A stretch of 64,000 bases of DNA from Andalucia godoyi (GCA_009859145.1 VRVR01000054.1:144497-208496); one strand, 5' to 3'. Numbered from the stretch's first letter, positions 36,565 to 47,119 are shown. Notes: generated from the sequence alone by a model not told the origin. Program-made: numbers and translations.

Positions 36565-37458
36565 CGCGATCCACTGCACAGAAGCCCCTCCTTTCTAAAT
36601 ATTTTAATTAAATAATAAAGATGTTTAAAAAAAATAAAACAACAACAATAATAATAATAATAATAATAATAAGAAGAAGAAGAAGAAGAAGAAGAATAAT
36701 AAGAAGAAGAATGAAAAACCAACCCGACAACAAAACGAAAACCCCTCACTTGTCGAGAGTTGGTACTTTCTTCTTTGTGTCGTTCTTCCAACGTGATCGG
36801 AGGACGACGATCGAGCCTTCTTAGCTTTTGTTGGGGGTCTTTGCTGAATCGCCAAAAAGACAAGCGGAGAGCCGCAGCATCCATTTTCGTTTTCTCATGG
36901 GTTTCCTTTGGAGAGAGAGATCTTTTATTTTCCCGCACTGTCGACGGCTGTCGAACGACTCGAGGTCCCTGATGAAAAGGTGCGGAGTGCTTTTCGGAAC
37001 CGTTGAATCATAGCACGTCATTGTCATGCATACGGGGGGAGTATACACAAACAGACACGGTCGATACTGGCCGACACCAGCTCGTTTGTTTCACAGGAAT
37101 TCGTGATACACGGCCTCCTACGTCCCGCATAAGTGAACGTTGGAGGAAACAGAAGGTGGTCGGTTTGAGTCTGTTAGGAAGATCCCTTTTTGGAGCCATG
37201 AGATGTTTTGTCTTTGTCTCTGATGAAAGGTGCTGCTTGAGGGTTCAATTGTAAAACACCAAACAAACAGAATAAAATAATAGAAAGAATAAAATGTGAA
37301 GAATGAAAAGAAAATTCCTAGGCTTAACTACGGTAAGAAAAAAATCGTATTGTTTGATGTTTCAGCATTGATCCACAAAGCTGACAGCCATGCAGTACGT
37401 GGAGAATGTGTTGTTTTGTTTGCGGAAGGTTTTTTTAAAGGTACGATAGAAGGGGGTG
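36565..37458. other. Divergent GPCR / TANGO2 spacer
   Basis: 894 bases with no recognised gene. An (aat)n then (aag)n array occupies about 36,648-36,712. Two short similar motifs (tgatgaaaaggtgc at 36,971 and tgatgaaaggtgc at 37,221) resemble snoRNA C boxes, but no matching D boxes were found. Confidence 0.4.
36648..36712. repeat. Compound trinucleotide array (aat)n(aag)n
   Basis: About seven aat units pass into about nine aag/aat units, upstream of the GPCR gene. Confidence 0.85.
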
Positions 37459-38307
37459 ATGTGCATTGTGATACTGAAAAAGGCGAGCGATAAAGAGTGC
37501 AGCAACGGCAGTCCAGTGTACATACTTCTTAACAACCGCGATGAACGAGGGAGTCGCGCATCGGAATTCCCGCGGTTGCATGCGAATGACGACGGGCACG
37601 TGTTTTTCGCAGGTCGTGATTTAGAGAAAGGCGGGACATGGTTCGGCGTCGACGATCTCGGCCGCTTTGCAATCCTTACAAATGTCCCAAATCTGGAGTT
37701 GCTTGCACAACCCGCAGTGCAGGGTGACCTGAACTCCAGTGCTCCCGTCAATGTTCCGTCGCGAGGACAGATTGTTTGGAGCTTTCTTGCAAACCAGTCC
37801 ATGTCCCTCAACGAGTATGCCAACGTCATTCAAGGGAGCTGGGCGGTTTATCCTGGATTTTGCTTGCTGTATGGAGATCTGGACCACGCGCTCTTCCTCT
37901 CGCACGCGTCCTCTGGTGACTCATTACCGGGCGCAGTTGCCGATGGCATTCACTGCTTTTCAAACTCTCCCCAGATGGACGACTACTCATGGAAAAAGAT
38001 CAGAACAGGCTCGGATTTGCTGCGGGATGCGCTGAAATCACTACCTGCTCTAGATTCTGCACACGAAATTCCGGCGACCGTCGCGAATGTGCTTTTCGAA
38101 GTCTTGCAGTCAAAATCGCCTCCGCCGTCGACGCCGTTTCTGGACGATGTCTTCGTGCATATGGAGGGGTATTGTACCAGATGTTCGATCATTACTTTTG
38201 TTTGGAAAGACAGGGTGCGGTGTTTGTGGAGAGAGTACTCTATGGACGGCCTTCGGATCGTGAATCACGGTACGGAGTCGTTTGCGATTGAGAAAAGACA
38301 GCATTAG
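37459..38307 (+). CDS. TANGO2: TANGO2 / NRDE-family protein
   Basis: The 282-aa protein begins MCIVILKK and carries the family motif NNRDE (about residues 25-29), followed by FFAGRDLEKGGTWFGV and GRFAILTNV. Cys2 is conserved as in other NRDE proteins. TANGO2 is implicated in heme trafficking, lipid metabolism and ER-Golgi organisation, with mitochondrial and cytosolic pools; its biochemical reaction is unsettled. Length equals that of human TANGO2 (276 aa). The real start is the ATG at 37459, since the codon before it is GTG. Confidence 0.9.
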   Translation: MCIVILKKASDKECSNGSPVYILLNNRDERGSRASEFPRLHANDDGHVFFAGRDLEKGGTWFGVDDLGRFAILTNVPNLELLAQPAVQGDLNSSAPVNVPSRGQIVWSFLANQSMSLNEYANVIQGSWAVYPGFCLLYGDLDHALFLSHASSGDSLPGAVADGIHCFSNSPQMDDYSWKKIRTGSDLLRDALKSLPALDSAHEIPATVANVLFEVLQSKSPPPSTPFLDDVFVHMEGYCTRCSIITFVWKDRVRCLWREYSMDGLRIVNHGTESFAIEKRQH

Positions 38308-38710
38308 CACCGCAGCCTGCAGTGCTGGGATGATCAAAACCGTCTTCTCCTCGTTGTTCAGCTGTATGCAGAGGCTTTGTATTCGGGTGTTTAATTATCT
38401 GTGGCAAAAATCCCCCAAGGAACGGCTGTGCGGAAATCGGGACGGTCTGTGGATGATCCATGCTTATTTGTTGGCACCTTTCTTGATTGTCCGCACTCTC
38501 GTGCACGCTGTACACAGACATTTGGCGGCAACAAGAATGCAGGCTTGCAAGTTGGCAGCATCGTTTTTTCCACCTTCTTCTTCTTCTTCTTCTTCTTCTT
38601 CTTTTAAATGTTATACGCGTCTAAAAATTCAAACAGACAGCCAAGCGCCTTAATTCGTCCGAAGCAGCGGCTTTATGGCGCACACAAGAAGAAGGGATGT
38701 ACTTTGCAGT
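38308..38710. other. Convergent spacer with (ttc)n
   Basis: 403 bases between TANGO2 and the kinase-like gene. A ttc array lies at about 38,572-38,605. No gene is seen. Confidence 0.45.
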
Positions 38711-40039
38711 CTAGCGGAAGCATACCACCAGTTTCAATGGGTAGGAACCCGTGTCCATGTCTCCGAAAGCCTCAATGAAAGCACAGAGCTGGTCGTGGAA
38801 GTACTGAATCGCGACGACTGGCACAGCAGGCAAGGACGCAACGACGCCGAAAAGCCAGATCCATCGCTCAATCGAACCTCGGGAATAGATTTCCCAGCAA
38901 GCATCCCACGGGAACTCGGTGCGGATGTGAGGAAACTTGGGCTCCAGCTCCTGCACCAAGGTGTTCCAGTACACTTCGATCCAACTGCGTGCATGCGCGA
39001 CAAACAGTTGCGGCTTCACATCCGAAATGAGAATCTGCCCCAGATCTGCACAAGGTTCCCAGGGACCAACCTCCGACCAATCGAACCACTTGACCGTTGC
39101 AATCGACTCTCGGGTGATTTCGGGAATTGTGTCACTTGGATTGTCATGATTCGCCGGTCTTCTCAGTATCACAAACATGTTTGAGCTGTGGAAGTCACCG
39201 TGGCACATCGTAAACGGGACATGCTTGTCATGCAGATGGGCTTGTAATGCTTGCCAGTTCGTAGCCGCAAACGATCGATCCACGAGAGCCACGAACCGAT
39301 CATTCATTCGAAAGTGCCCAGCAGACAAGTCGGTGGCCTCGTCCTGGGAAGGTCCGTGGAGGCGAGATTTCGCAGCCTCCCAGCAGCCGAGAGCCATCTG
39401 AGCTGCCTTTTCCCACGACTCTTGCTCCAGTCCGCGGTACCACGTGGCTGCCTTCATCCAGTCATTCTGCAGCAAAGCAGGATCGTTCCAGTGCAGCGCA
39501 TGCACTTTGGCCACCGTCTCGTAAATGACGCGGATCAAGGAGTCCTGCTCTTCGACAGAAAACTTGCGAACCGGGGATCCCCAAATCTGGTTGCCGAACA
39601 CAAAGTTCACCGGAACAGTCTGCAAAGATGATTCTGCAGACGGCATCATGACGTTTTCCATCAGAACCGTGTATTCTTCTTTCTGATCCGAGTAGTGAGC
39701 ATACAGGACATCGGGAAGCACATCGGGAGCTGACGTCTTGCCCAGAATGGACTCCGCCAGTGTGTAAAACTGCGCTTCTCGCCATCGACGAGATGCCGCA
39801 ACCGCTTTGCGATCCGCGTCGGAAGTGCCGCCCATCTTCAGAATGAGCTGCAGCGTCCGTAAAGGAGTCAGCGTCACAATGATGCGTCGCATACTTCCAA
39901 TGAAGCCCCGGTTGGCATCTAGAGGAGCAACCTCGACATTCGAAACGGACTCATCGTTCGCCAGTCGCTCCTTTTCCCGCAGCAAGGACTCGATCCACTG
40001 CACAGTGACTTCCGGATTGCCAGGGCATGGTGCGTTCAT
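38711..40039 (-). CDS. Aminoglycoside-phosphotransferase/ecdysteroid-kinase-like small-molecule kinase
   Basis: The 442-aa protein has the APH-type kinase core: catalytic loop CHGDFHSSN (the HGDxxxxN motif) and a downstream KWFDWSEVGPWEPCADLG, whose FDW aspartate is the Mg-binding residue. The N-lobe contains LQLILKMGG, a candidate ATP-lysine strand, and EEYTVLMENV. The closest architectures are EcK-like/DUF1679 kinases, which phosphorylate steroids or other small molecules; the substrate is unknown. It is the last intact gene of the left-hand core and is followed by an (AG)n array. Confidence 0.8.
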   Translation of the reverse strand: MNAPCPGNPEVTVQWIESLLREKERLANDESVSNVEVAPLDANRGFIGSMRRIIVTLTPLRTLQLILKMGGTSDADRKAVAASRRWREAQFYTLAESILGKTSAPDVLPDVLYAHYSDQKEEYTVLMENVMMPSAESSLQTVPVNFVFGNQIWGSPVRKFSVEEQDSLIRVIYETVAKVHALHWNDPALLQNDWMKAATWYRGLEQESWEKAAQMALGCWEAAKSRLHGPSQDEATDLSAGHFRMNDRFVALVDRSFAATNWQALQAHLHDKHVPFTMCHGDFHSSNMFVILRRPANHDNPSDTIPEITRESIATVKWFDWSEVGPWEPCADLGQILISDVKPQLFVAHARSWIEVYWNTLVQELEPKFPHIRTEFPWDACWEIYSRGSIERWIWLFGVVASLPAVPVVAIQYFHDQLCAFIEAFGDMDTGSYPLKLVVCFR

Positions 40040-40116
40040 GTCTACTACCTCCTAAGCTTTGTCGAATAATGTTCAACTAAATACAAAAAAAAACGAAAAC
40101 AAAACAAAAACAAGAG

Positions 40117-40157
40117 AGACTGAGACTGAGACTGAGACTGAGACTGAGACTGAGACT

Positions 40158-40227
<70 letters not shown>
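40117..40227. repeat. (gagact)n followed by (ag)n array
   Basis: About seven hexamers at 40,117-40,158 run into a 68-base perfect ag dinucleotide array. It sits just upstream of the kinase-like gene and marks the left end of the degraded zone. Confidence 0.9.
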
Positions 40228-40231
<4 letters not shown>

Positions 40232-40429
40232 CAGGGCTGCATGAGGGAATTTGAGCATTGGTGAAATTCTCGAGTGCTTGAGACTGGATGAGTTGAGCCT
40301 AGAATATCGCTGGGCTTGGAGCCCCTGAACATCCGCAGTCCGCACCTTTAGTTATAGAAAACTTTAGACTCCACTGCAAAAAGCCAAAACCAAAAATCAC
40401 TGTCAAATGTCTAGCAAACACCCATCGCA

Positions 40430-41920
40430 TTTCGCATTCAGAAACAAAGAACGCGAGAACCAACACTACGTCCGGATACCGGGTCTACGAAGATGCGATC
40501 ACCACGGACGTCTTTTCCTCTCATGGAATCCTAATCTTGGACTTTCCATGCTTCCCCAACCACCGAGAAAACGAAAGCACCCAACAACCCAGTGGCCACG
40601 TTGCGGGAAAACGGAATTTGGAACCGTCAGTTGTGCTTGCTGGTCGACGTTGGGTGGTGTATACTTGTGATATCGAGGTGATTCGATCGAGCTTCTTTAT
40701 GACTTCCCACTCTATCCAAATAACATGAAAATTCATGGAGCAAGCGGCGGGTCTACGTATCTTTTGATGAGGAGACTGTTTACTCACGGGATCCTACATC
40801 GGATTGTTTGCCGAAGAAAATCAGTTTCACTGTCTGGTCAAGATTGTTTCATTCCACCATCCAGGTGGTGCAGGATGGACTCCCACGGCCACAGAGATGA
40901 TCGGCTGTTTGGCGACGGCCTGTTGTTGTGTTTGTTCTGCAAGCATCCAGTCTTCACAGATGAATTGAACTGCACGTCGGAGAGGTTTCGTTCAGTAAAC
41001 GACAAATCACAAAATGTTCCATTGTCACTCTCATGAAATAACACGAAGAAGCATCATCATTGCATGCCAGGTCCGTTGGGCCGTGCTTGGCCGGGGGTGA
41101 ACCAGCAAGAACAAGAGAGCAACATGCAAGTATACCTGACGAAGCAGTGTCCCACAGTCCATGGTCGTGGGCTCGTCACTTTGATCAGCAGCATTCTTTG
41201 AGAACGCAGTTTGCAATCCCAATGGACATCACGTGAAGGTACACGTATTTTCCCGAGAGTGCCGAGGTCCATGAACAATAGTGCATCCACCTAATTCACC
41301 TTTACCATCTGCCTCCTCGCTTCTGTCCTATGCCCTACCGCACAAAAACGATCAATTCTTAAAGCCAAGGCATTTGACCCCCGATGCTCCTTCGGCTCGC
41401 CCTACACGATACAAGGACTCGAGAACTGAAGTCAAAGACTGCAGCACGAGTGCTTTTCAAATGCTTCAAATGATGGATTCGGAACGGTTGATGATGAATC
41501 AGAAGATGAGTTACAACGGCAGATTTTCTATGCGCTGGAAACTGGTCGTGAGACATCCAGAGTGCACATCCATCCACAGGCACACCAACCTGAAGGATGC
41601 TGAAGAAGGATGGGGACGAACCATTCGTTTTATCAGAAAGGGCTCGAGAAAATCAGCACATAACAAACAGCAAACTATCGAAACTGGAGAGGGGAATATT
41701 TGCGGATTCAATCGAACGCTGGGTCTCCATTGCGGCGGCTGCGAACATCACAGTCCTATACCTTGTTTTTATTTACTTATTTATTTATTTATCTATTTGC
41801 TCCGTAGTTTTTTCTGTGCTTGCGGCCTGCGGGTCTGCTGGGAATCTGGAAAACGTTGCCCGATTATTGTTCCCTCCCCTCCACTGGCAAGCGACTCATT
41901 TGTGAGAGTAATGGGTCATA
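40430..41920 (+). pseudogene. Degraded gene ending in a membrane segment
   Basis: Several protein-like stretches follow one another on this strand in different frames. They are about 40,470-40,720 (RVYEDAITTD ... RRWVVYTCDIEVIRSSFF), 40,740-40,895 (RRVYVSFDEETVYSRDP), 40,870-41,035 (LLLCLFCKHPVFTDELNC), 41,080-41,200, and 41,597-41,905. The last includes SKLERGIFADSIERWVS and a hydrophobic helix VLYLVFIYLFIYL. No single frame is open across them and no good intron boundaries join them, so I read it as a frameshifted relic of a type I/II membrane protein. Family not recognised. Confidence 0.4.
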
Positions 41921-42032
41921 GAGGACGCTGCATTTCTAGAAAGTTCGACTTTGCGTCATCTGAGCAGTCAAATCGTTGGTCACTTTCCTTCTTGTTTCCG
42001 TCAATGTGCAACGCGCTTCCTCCTCTGCATGA

Positions 42033-42041
42033 TATATAAAA
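42033..42041 (+). promoter_or_regulatory. TATA box of the GPI-anchored protein gene
   Basis: TATATAAAA lies 62 bases before the ATG at 42103. Confidence 0.45.
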
Positions 42042-42102
42042 TGATGAGCGCACCGGCGTGTGCTCTTCTGTTTTGGGTTTTCGATTTTCAAATCGCAACG
42101 AA

Positions 42103-43389
42103 ATGAAATCATTCTCTGCGTGTTCGTGCTTGCTGCTCCTAGTTTTCGGAGCAGCCTTTGCATGTGTTCCTACCGACCCCACGAGCACAGTACAAGTTAC
42201 ATCGACGTTGGTCGTGCCAGGGTTCAAGTTTGGAAATGCTGCTGTTCTCGACGAATACCACTCGTTGATGTTTGTCAGTGTGATTGAGCCTTCCCCTGGT
42301 ATTGCTCGAATCGATACTCGAGCAGACATGAGTGTGCAGGCCTTTGTTCCTTTTAATGCGCTTGCATACGGTCCTGCAGTTGCCCTTGGATATTCCGCAT
42401 CCAGAGACAGGATCTACGCAGTTGTCAGCGGCGGGACTGCCAGCTCGGTACTTCAAGCATTTTTCCTGCAAATCCATCCGCAGACCTTGCTTGTTGAAAA
42501 CGCTTTGCCACTAAACATTACTGATTTGGATAGTCCTGCTGACGTTGAAACTGCAGGCCGGGAAGTGCTCGGCCACGGTCCGATCTTGTTTGATGAGGTC
42601 AAGGCATGCCATTGCTCGGAGAACGCATTCTTTGTCTTTCAGTATCCTAACAGTCGTGCTCGCTATTTCCACAGCGTGTCTGTGGACCTCGGCAATTTCA
42701 CTGGCGGAACGATCCACACATATTTTCATTACTTTGGAATGTCGGATTGGATTTTCAACGTTGCCCGGATTCCTGGAGTGTTTGAAGCGTACATCACGGA
42801 AGGTTCTGCGTCACGTAACTTCCCGACAATCTACTCGACTGTTCAAAGAATCAATCTTCTCGACTACTCAACGGTTGCAACTGTGTTTTCAAACGCCAAC
42901 CGAACGGAAGAAATTCAAACTCGAGGATGCAACTTCCTGGATCCGTATCAAGGAATTGCAGATTTTGGCGGATTTGTCGTGGCCGTCTCCACGAACAACT
43001 GGATCTATCCTCCCCTGCCTGTAACGTCGACCTGTGCGCGCATGTCATGGAGCGCTCCCAACTGGGAGTCTGGATTGTTTGTTGACTACACACCGGGAGG
43101 ACAGTCGAACACCACTCGTTACGAAATCCACCACTTCACCTCGGAACTGCCTTCCGGAGGTAGACGAGGCGCTGGTGCTCTGCTCGCAGAAAGAAAGCCG
43201 CTGCTATTCGCATGGGCATCCGAAGAAACGCCTGCTGGGTACATTTACAAGGCGCTTCTTTCCAATGAGACTTTCTCCGACGATGGTTCGGGGGACGGCG
43301 AGGATCCAACCTCGTTTGCTCTTCCTGCAAATCTCGCTCATTCCCTGGCTCTGCTGATCGGTGCGGTAAGCGTTGTCCTTTTGCAATAA
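42103..43389 (+). CDS. Secreted, probably GPI-anchored surface protein
   Basis: The 428-aa protein has a signal peptide (MKSFSACSCLLLLVFGAAFA, cleavage before CVPTDP). It ends with a small-residue region (DDGSGDGED) and a hydrophobic tail (LAHSLALLIGAVSVVLLQ) with no cytosolic residues, the hallmark of a GPI attachment signal. The body has recurring strand-loop blocks with YSASRDRIYAVV-like segments, suggesting a beta-propeller, plus several NxT/S sites and paired cysteines. Function unknown. The ATG at 42103 is chosen because it starts the signal peptide; a GTG opening lies 15 codons upstream. Convergent with a second, smaller GPI protein. Confidence 0.7.
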   Translation: MKSFSACSCLLLLVFGAAFACVPTDPTSTVQVTSTLVVPGFKFGNAAVLDEYHSLMFVSVIEPSPGIARIDTRADMSVQAFVPFNALAYGPAVALGYSASRDRIYAVVSGGTASSVLQAFFLQIHPQTLLVENALPLNITDLDSPADVETAGREVLGHGPILFDEVKACHCSENAFFVFQYPNSRARYFHSVSVDLGNFTGGTIHTYFHYFGMSDWIFNVARIPGVFEAYITEGSASRNFPTIYSTVQRINLLDYSTVATVFSNANRTEEIQTRGCNFLDPYQGIADFGGFVVAVSTNNWIYPPLPVTSTCARMSWSAPNWESGLFVDYTPGGQSNTTRYEIHHFTSELPSGGRRGAGALLAERKPLLFAWASEETPAGYIYKALLSNETFSDDGSGDGEDPTSFALPANLAHSLALLIGAVSVVLLQ

Positions 43390-43811
43390 CGATGAAAAGC
43401 TGTCGTTCATGGTGCGCTTCGCTTGCTTGCTGCCCGTTTTTAAAAGATGTTTCAGCTGGAATAAAAACGTTACAAACAGATTTCTTTTCGGACGCTATTT
43501 TTGGTATTCCAGCGTGAATGCTATGGATGTTGTTGTACCCAGTGGCATTGCGAATGACAGCGCGGATCCAGACTCTGTGCAGCACCGCGAGCGCAACTTG
43601 GATTAACACTTAGTAGTAGACCAGGTATCCTGCTGCAGATATCGTCGCCACGGACTGCTGTGTCCTGCGCAACGGCATGAAACTGAAAATATCCTCAGAC
43701 GTGCTGCATGAGCTGCAAAGGGATTCTCTTCTTTGTGGCACGTCTCCCATAAACTTAACCTGTTCGTTGTTTTTGGTTTCTTGATACCGTTGTGCGACCG
43801 ACTCTGCTGTT

Positions 43812-43894
<83 letters not shown>

Positions 43895-43950
43895 CAAGGT
43901 TAACGCGGCAACCATTTTATGTACCGCGTCCATTTCAAAAACACCGATTT
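43390..43950. other. Convergent spacer between two GPI-protein genes
   Basis: 561 bases, dominated by a long (ag)n array at 43,814-43,890. Nothing else is recognised. Confidence 0.5.
43814..43890. repeat. (ag)n microsatellite, about 38 units
   Basis: A 77-base perfect dinucleotide array, the second such array in 4 kb. It creates a spurious Ser-Leu repeat ORF on the minus strand. Confidence 0.9.
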
Positions 43951-44439
43951 CTAAAGCAATAATGCAGATCCGAGGGTGAAAATGCCGAGAAGCGCAGAAA
44001 TGACTGTTTCCGCAGACGAGGAGGAGGAGGAACATGCAGAGGGAATATAGGCCAGCAAGACGGATGTCGACTGCAGATCCAGCCCCGTACTCTTGTACGT
44101 GGAATTCGTGCAGACAGTATCTCCGAAGGTTACATATGCTGTGTATCCCACGACTCCGTTGAGCGTTGCGTTCGAAGAGCAAACATGGTTGGTAACGCTT
44201 CCGATGACCTGTGTCGAACAAGAAGGCGCCGTCGTCACCAAGAGCGTGTTGGAAGTCCAATTCACGGTGGAGCCGCTGACAGAAAACGACAGAAGCGAGG
44301 ACGCACCATTCATGCTCACACATCGCAAACCTTCAAAAGAAAGTGCAATTCCGGTTGTCATCGAGGGACATCCTGCATATGCGCTCGGCAGCAAGACAAA
44401 AGCGATCACCGCTGCTGCAAACACAAGCAACAAACGCAT
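43951..44439 (-). CDS. Small secreted GPI-anchored protein
   Basis: The 162-aa protein has a signal peptide (MRLLLVFAAAVIAFVLLPSAYA, cleavage before GCPS). It ends with a Ser-rich omega region (SACSSSSSSAE) followed by a hydrophobic tail (TVISALLGIFTLGSALLL). It contains six cysteines and five NxS/T glycosylation motifs in a Ser/Thr-rich body, so it is probably a small disulphide-bonded coat or adhesion protein. No family is recognised. The ATG at 44439 begins the signal peptide; in-frame sequence further upstream is leader. Confidence 0.65.
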   Translation of the reverse strand: MRLLLVFAAAVIAFVLLPSAYAGCPSMTTGIALSFEGLRCVSMNGASSLLSFSVSGSTVNWTSNTLLVTTAPSCSTQVIGSVTNHVCSSNATLNGVVGYTAYVTFGDTVCTNSTYKSTGLDLQSTSVLLAYIPSACSSSSSSAETVISALLGIFTLGSALLL

Positions 44440-45750
44440 GGACGACAGTGGAACTTTTTGAGAATGCGGTTTTGAATAGTACTGAGGAGAACTGAAGGAG
44501 AACTGAGGTTGGTCGTCCAGCTTTTTTGAGAGGAGGAAAAAATATGGCGCATCAACAAGGCAGGCAAGCGCCAGCGGACGGTGCATCATGATTCGGTTGG
44601 ATCCGGATCAAGCTCTGCTTCATGATGGACAGGGCGGGGACAGCGAAGCTTTTCATTTGCGCACACTGGGCCCTTTGTAAGTATCCGTTCAGACATGCTT
44701 CTTCCCTATTGTTCCAAGCGGAGACAAGAAAAAATAGGTCCGAGATTGAGAATACGACGCGGTTCTCCACGTTCTCGTAAAACTGCGTGCGTTGCTGGGC
44801 CAGTTCGCTCACATCGTATCCTTTGCTCGTACGAGCAAATCGCTCGATCTCAAAGCTGCAATTTGCAGATTTTTTCCCTGTTTTTAATAATTAATTGAGT
44901 AGTCCGAAAATGAAGAAGAAATATAAAACCAAAGAGAGTCTTTATTCTAACATTATACGAAAACGAGAATTCGCCAGCCATACGGAAGACCGTGGTGGTG
45001 ATTGGTGCTTGTCCAGGAGTTCCATGATCCTCACCCCTTTTTTGAGTAATATAGCATCGTGAAAGGCCGCGGCGATCCTTTCTGCACGGATGGCCTTGAG
45101 CTGGATGTTGCGAATGACCCCACCCCTGACACAAAATGAGTTCCACCATTCCAGATTTCCCGCAATCTTTTTGACACAAAAAGCTGGCACTTTGTAAGTC
45201 ACCACTGACCAAACGGCCAGTGCACACGCAACTAGACTGTGTTGGAAGCGTTATGCAGCAAGAAATGCATCGGTCTTTTATGAGACATGCGGATTGGGCA
45301 GAAGGACACCTCGGTGTCTTCGTCTCTGTAAACGCAGTCAGCTTGCATTTCAAACAGAACGACGTTCTCCATGAATTTGTTCCAAGAGGTGGCAAGGGTG
45401 ATCGTGTATATTTCAAACGAAACACAGCTTACGTTCTTCTTGTTTGAAAGAACGGAAAGCCACAGTGCTGGTTGTATGACGTCTTCCTGTCTCTGCGGCT
45501 CAGCTCCTTTTGGCGACACTCATGCACGATGGCCTTTCTCCGAGTTTCCTGTCTTGTTTTTTCAAACAAGCAAAATAAATTAATAAATAAAACAAATAAA
45601 TTTTAAAAAGTGTCATAGCACCAGCGCGAGGATTCCACGGGGGGCGACAATTTTATTTTTCATGCTAGCAAAATTTCCGCGGAGCTGCATGCAGCGAATG
45701 CAAGTCGCGTGAAAAGGTCTGCGTTTTCCTCACCCCCATGTTTTGACATC
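44440..45750. other. Region of degraded coding-like sequence
   Basis: No intact gene. Plus-strand fragments at about 45,220-45,570 read as protein but are broken by a TGA after NTAYVLLV (45,445-45,447). The rest has no recognisable feature. Confidence 0.3.
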
Positions 45751-45806
45751 TCATGCATCTGTCGGCGCCCCTTTCTGGTCTCCCATGTTTGCTTTCTAAT
45801 TATCGA

Positions 45807-46497
45807 ATGACTTCAAGGAAGTTCCTAGAGTCCGTCTTCCATGCCAAGCTGCCCATCTACAAAATCTTGATGGGAACGTTGCTGGCTGTATGGGTACCTC
45901 AGTCATGTCCCGAAAACAACGGAGGCACTTGTGAGATAGACCAGCAGTTCACGGATCCGACTCCCTACAATGTTCTTGCACTGGTGTTTGATGTTGTTGC
46001 ACTGGCTTTTGTAATCATTTTTCGATCTCTCTTGTTGTTGTGGGAACGGTTCCTGGTATCACACTTTGATCAGGATGCGTCCAAACCTGACAATTTCTTC
46101 CAGGAAGTGCTGATAATATGTACAGATTGGAGAAACGGAGGCCGGTGGCTCCAAACCAACAGTCACCGATGATCTTCACCTTGAATACACGCTACTCGAG
46201 AGGCAGAAATGCAGGCACAGTATTCTTAGCGGAAGCAAAACACGAAAGCAAGTCGGCGCTCCAGGAATACTTGGAGTTTCTTGAAGAGTGTCCTCGCGAA
46301 GACAATAACTGGGACGCATGGGCGATGCATGATGTTGATGATGAGGAAAGATTCTGATGCGAAGGAGACGGCCGATGGTGATCTCTTTGATTGCTTCTAT
46401 GACATGATTTCCGATTTTTCCAGTCGAAATGTGGAGCAATCTCGTTCACACATGATAGACACAGAACCAGCAGCTGCAGATCGAAAAACGTTTCAGT
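45807..46497 (+). pseudogene. Frameshifted protist membrane-protein relic
   Basis: The first frame begins MTSRKFLESVFHAKLPIYK. It has a membrane segment near LMGTLLAVWV, then SCPENNGGTCE, TPYNVLALVFDVVALAF and WERFLVSHFDQDASKPDNFF. This follows a pattern I have seen in unclassified protist membrane proteins (luminal Cys loop, second helix, then WE...LD/DxD..KPDN). At about 46,100 the frame shifts (a one-base loss would restore VLDNMYRLEKRRP), continuing to HDVDDEERF at 46,355. It shifts again to DSDAKETADGDLFDC and ends at 46,499. Two frameshifts make it a likely pseudogene; introns are a weaker alternative. Confidence 0.5.
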
Positions 46498-46499
46498 AG

Positions 46500-47119
46500 T
46501 ACAAACATCCCAAAAGGGATAATTCGGCAATGCTCGGGGCCGTCATGTAGGCAACAGAGACTGATGCCGGACGGTGTATATTCCGCAAGTCTTCATTCAG
46601 CGAACATCTTGTGTAGACACACTGCCGACCAGTCCGGAAGCATCGGTTTCAAACAGGTCCATGTCGATCACTTTTCTTGCGGAGTTGCCGACGCGCCATG
46701 CATGAAGTGCCCTGGATACATTCCAGAGATATTTCGTCGTTTTGTTTGTTTGTTTGTTTGTTTGTTTGTTTGTTTGTTTGCTGTTTAAGCTTCTGTGTCC
46801 TTTTGTTTTGTTTTACTTTTATTAATAACATACTTGGGTGATTTTTAAATTGTTGTATTTATTACACAGGCTTTGAATTGGAAGAAGCAGATGAGCAGAT
46901 CATTCGGTTCTGCAAGTCTGGCTCACTGGGAGTCACACCTGCAACAGGCAAGAAAACCTGCTCTTGGGATTACCTACCTATGGAACCACAACAAGACCAG
47001 AAATGCTCACCTGACGTAATTCACCAATATGGGTCCCAGCCCTGAACAAAACAATCCAGAAAAGTCCAACTGCAACTTTCTTTCCGATTGTCACACCTTT
47101 CAAAGCCACACAACTTAGA
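46500..47119. other. Spacer upstream of the SLC26 gene
   Basis: A (tttg)n array fills about 46,739-46,781. No convincing gene. The last 100 bases before the SLC26 ATG form its leader. Confidence 0.4.
46739..46781. repeat. (tttg)n microsatellite
   Basis: About ten tandem tttg units. Confidence 0.85.

Noticed and set aside
36965-37235. Pair of C/D-box snoRNAs
   Set aside because: Two tgatgaa motifs are present, but no D boxes (ctga) or terminal stems at the required distance were found.
43610-44323. 237-codon minus-strand frame with a long Ser-Leu repeat
   Set aside because: The repeat is an (ag)n microsatellite, and the rest overlaps the GPI-protein gene in another frame.
46095-46113. 19-nt gt...cag segment as an intron in the membrane pseudogene
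   Set aside because: Splicing it leads to a stop within about 50 codons, whereas a one-base loss restores a family-like continuation.
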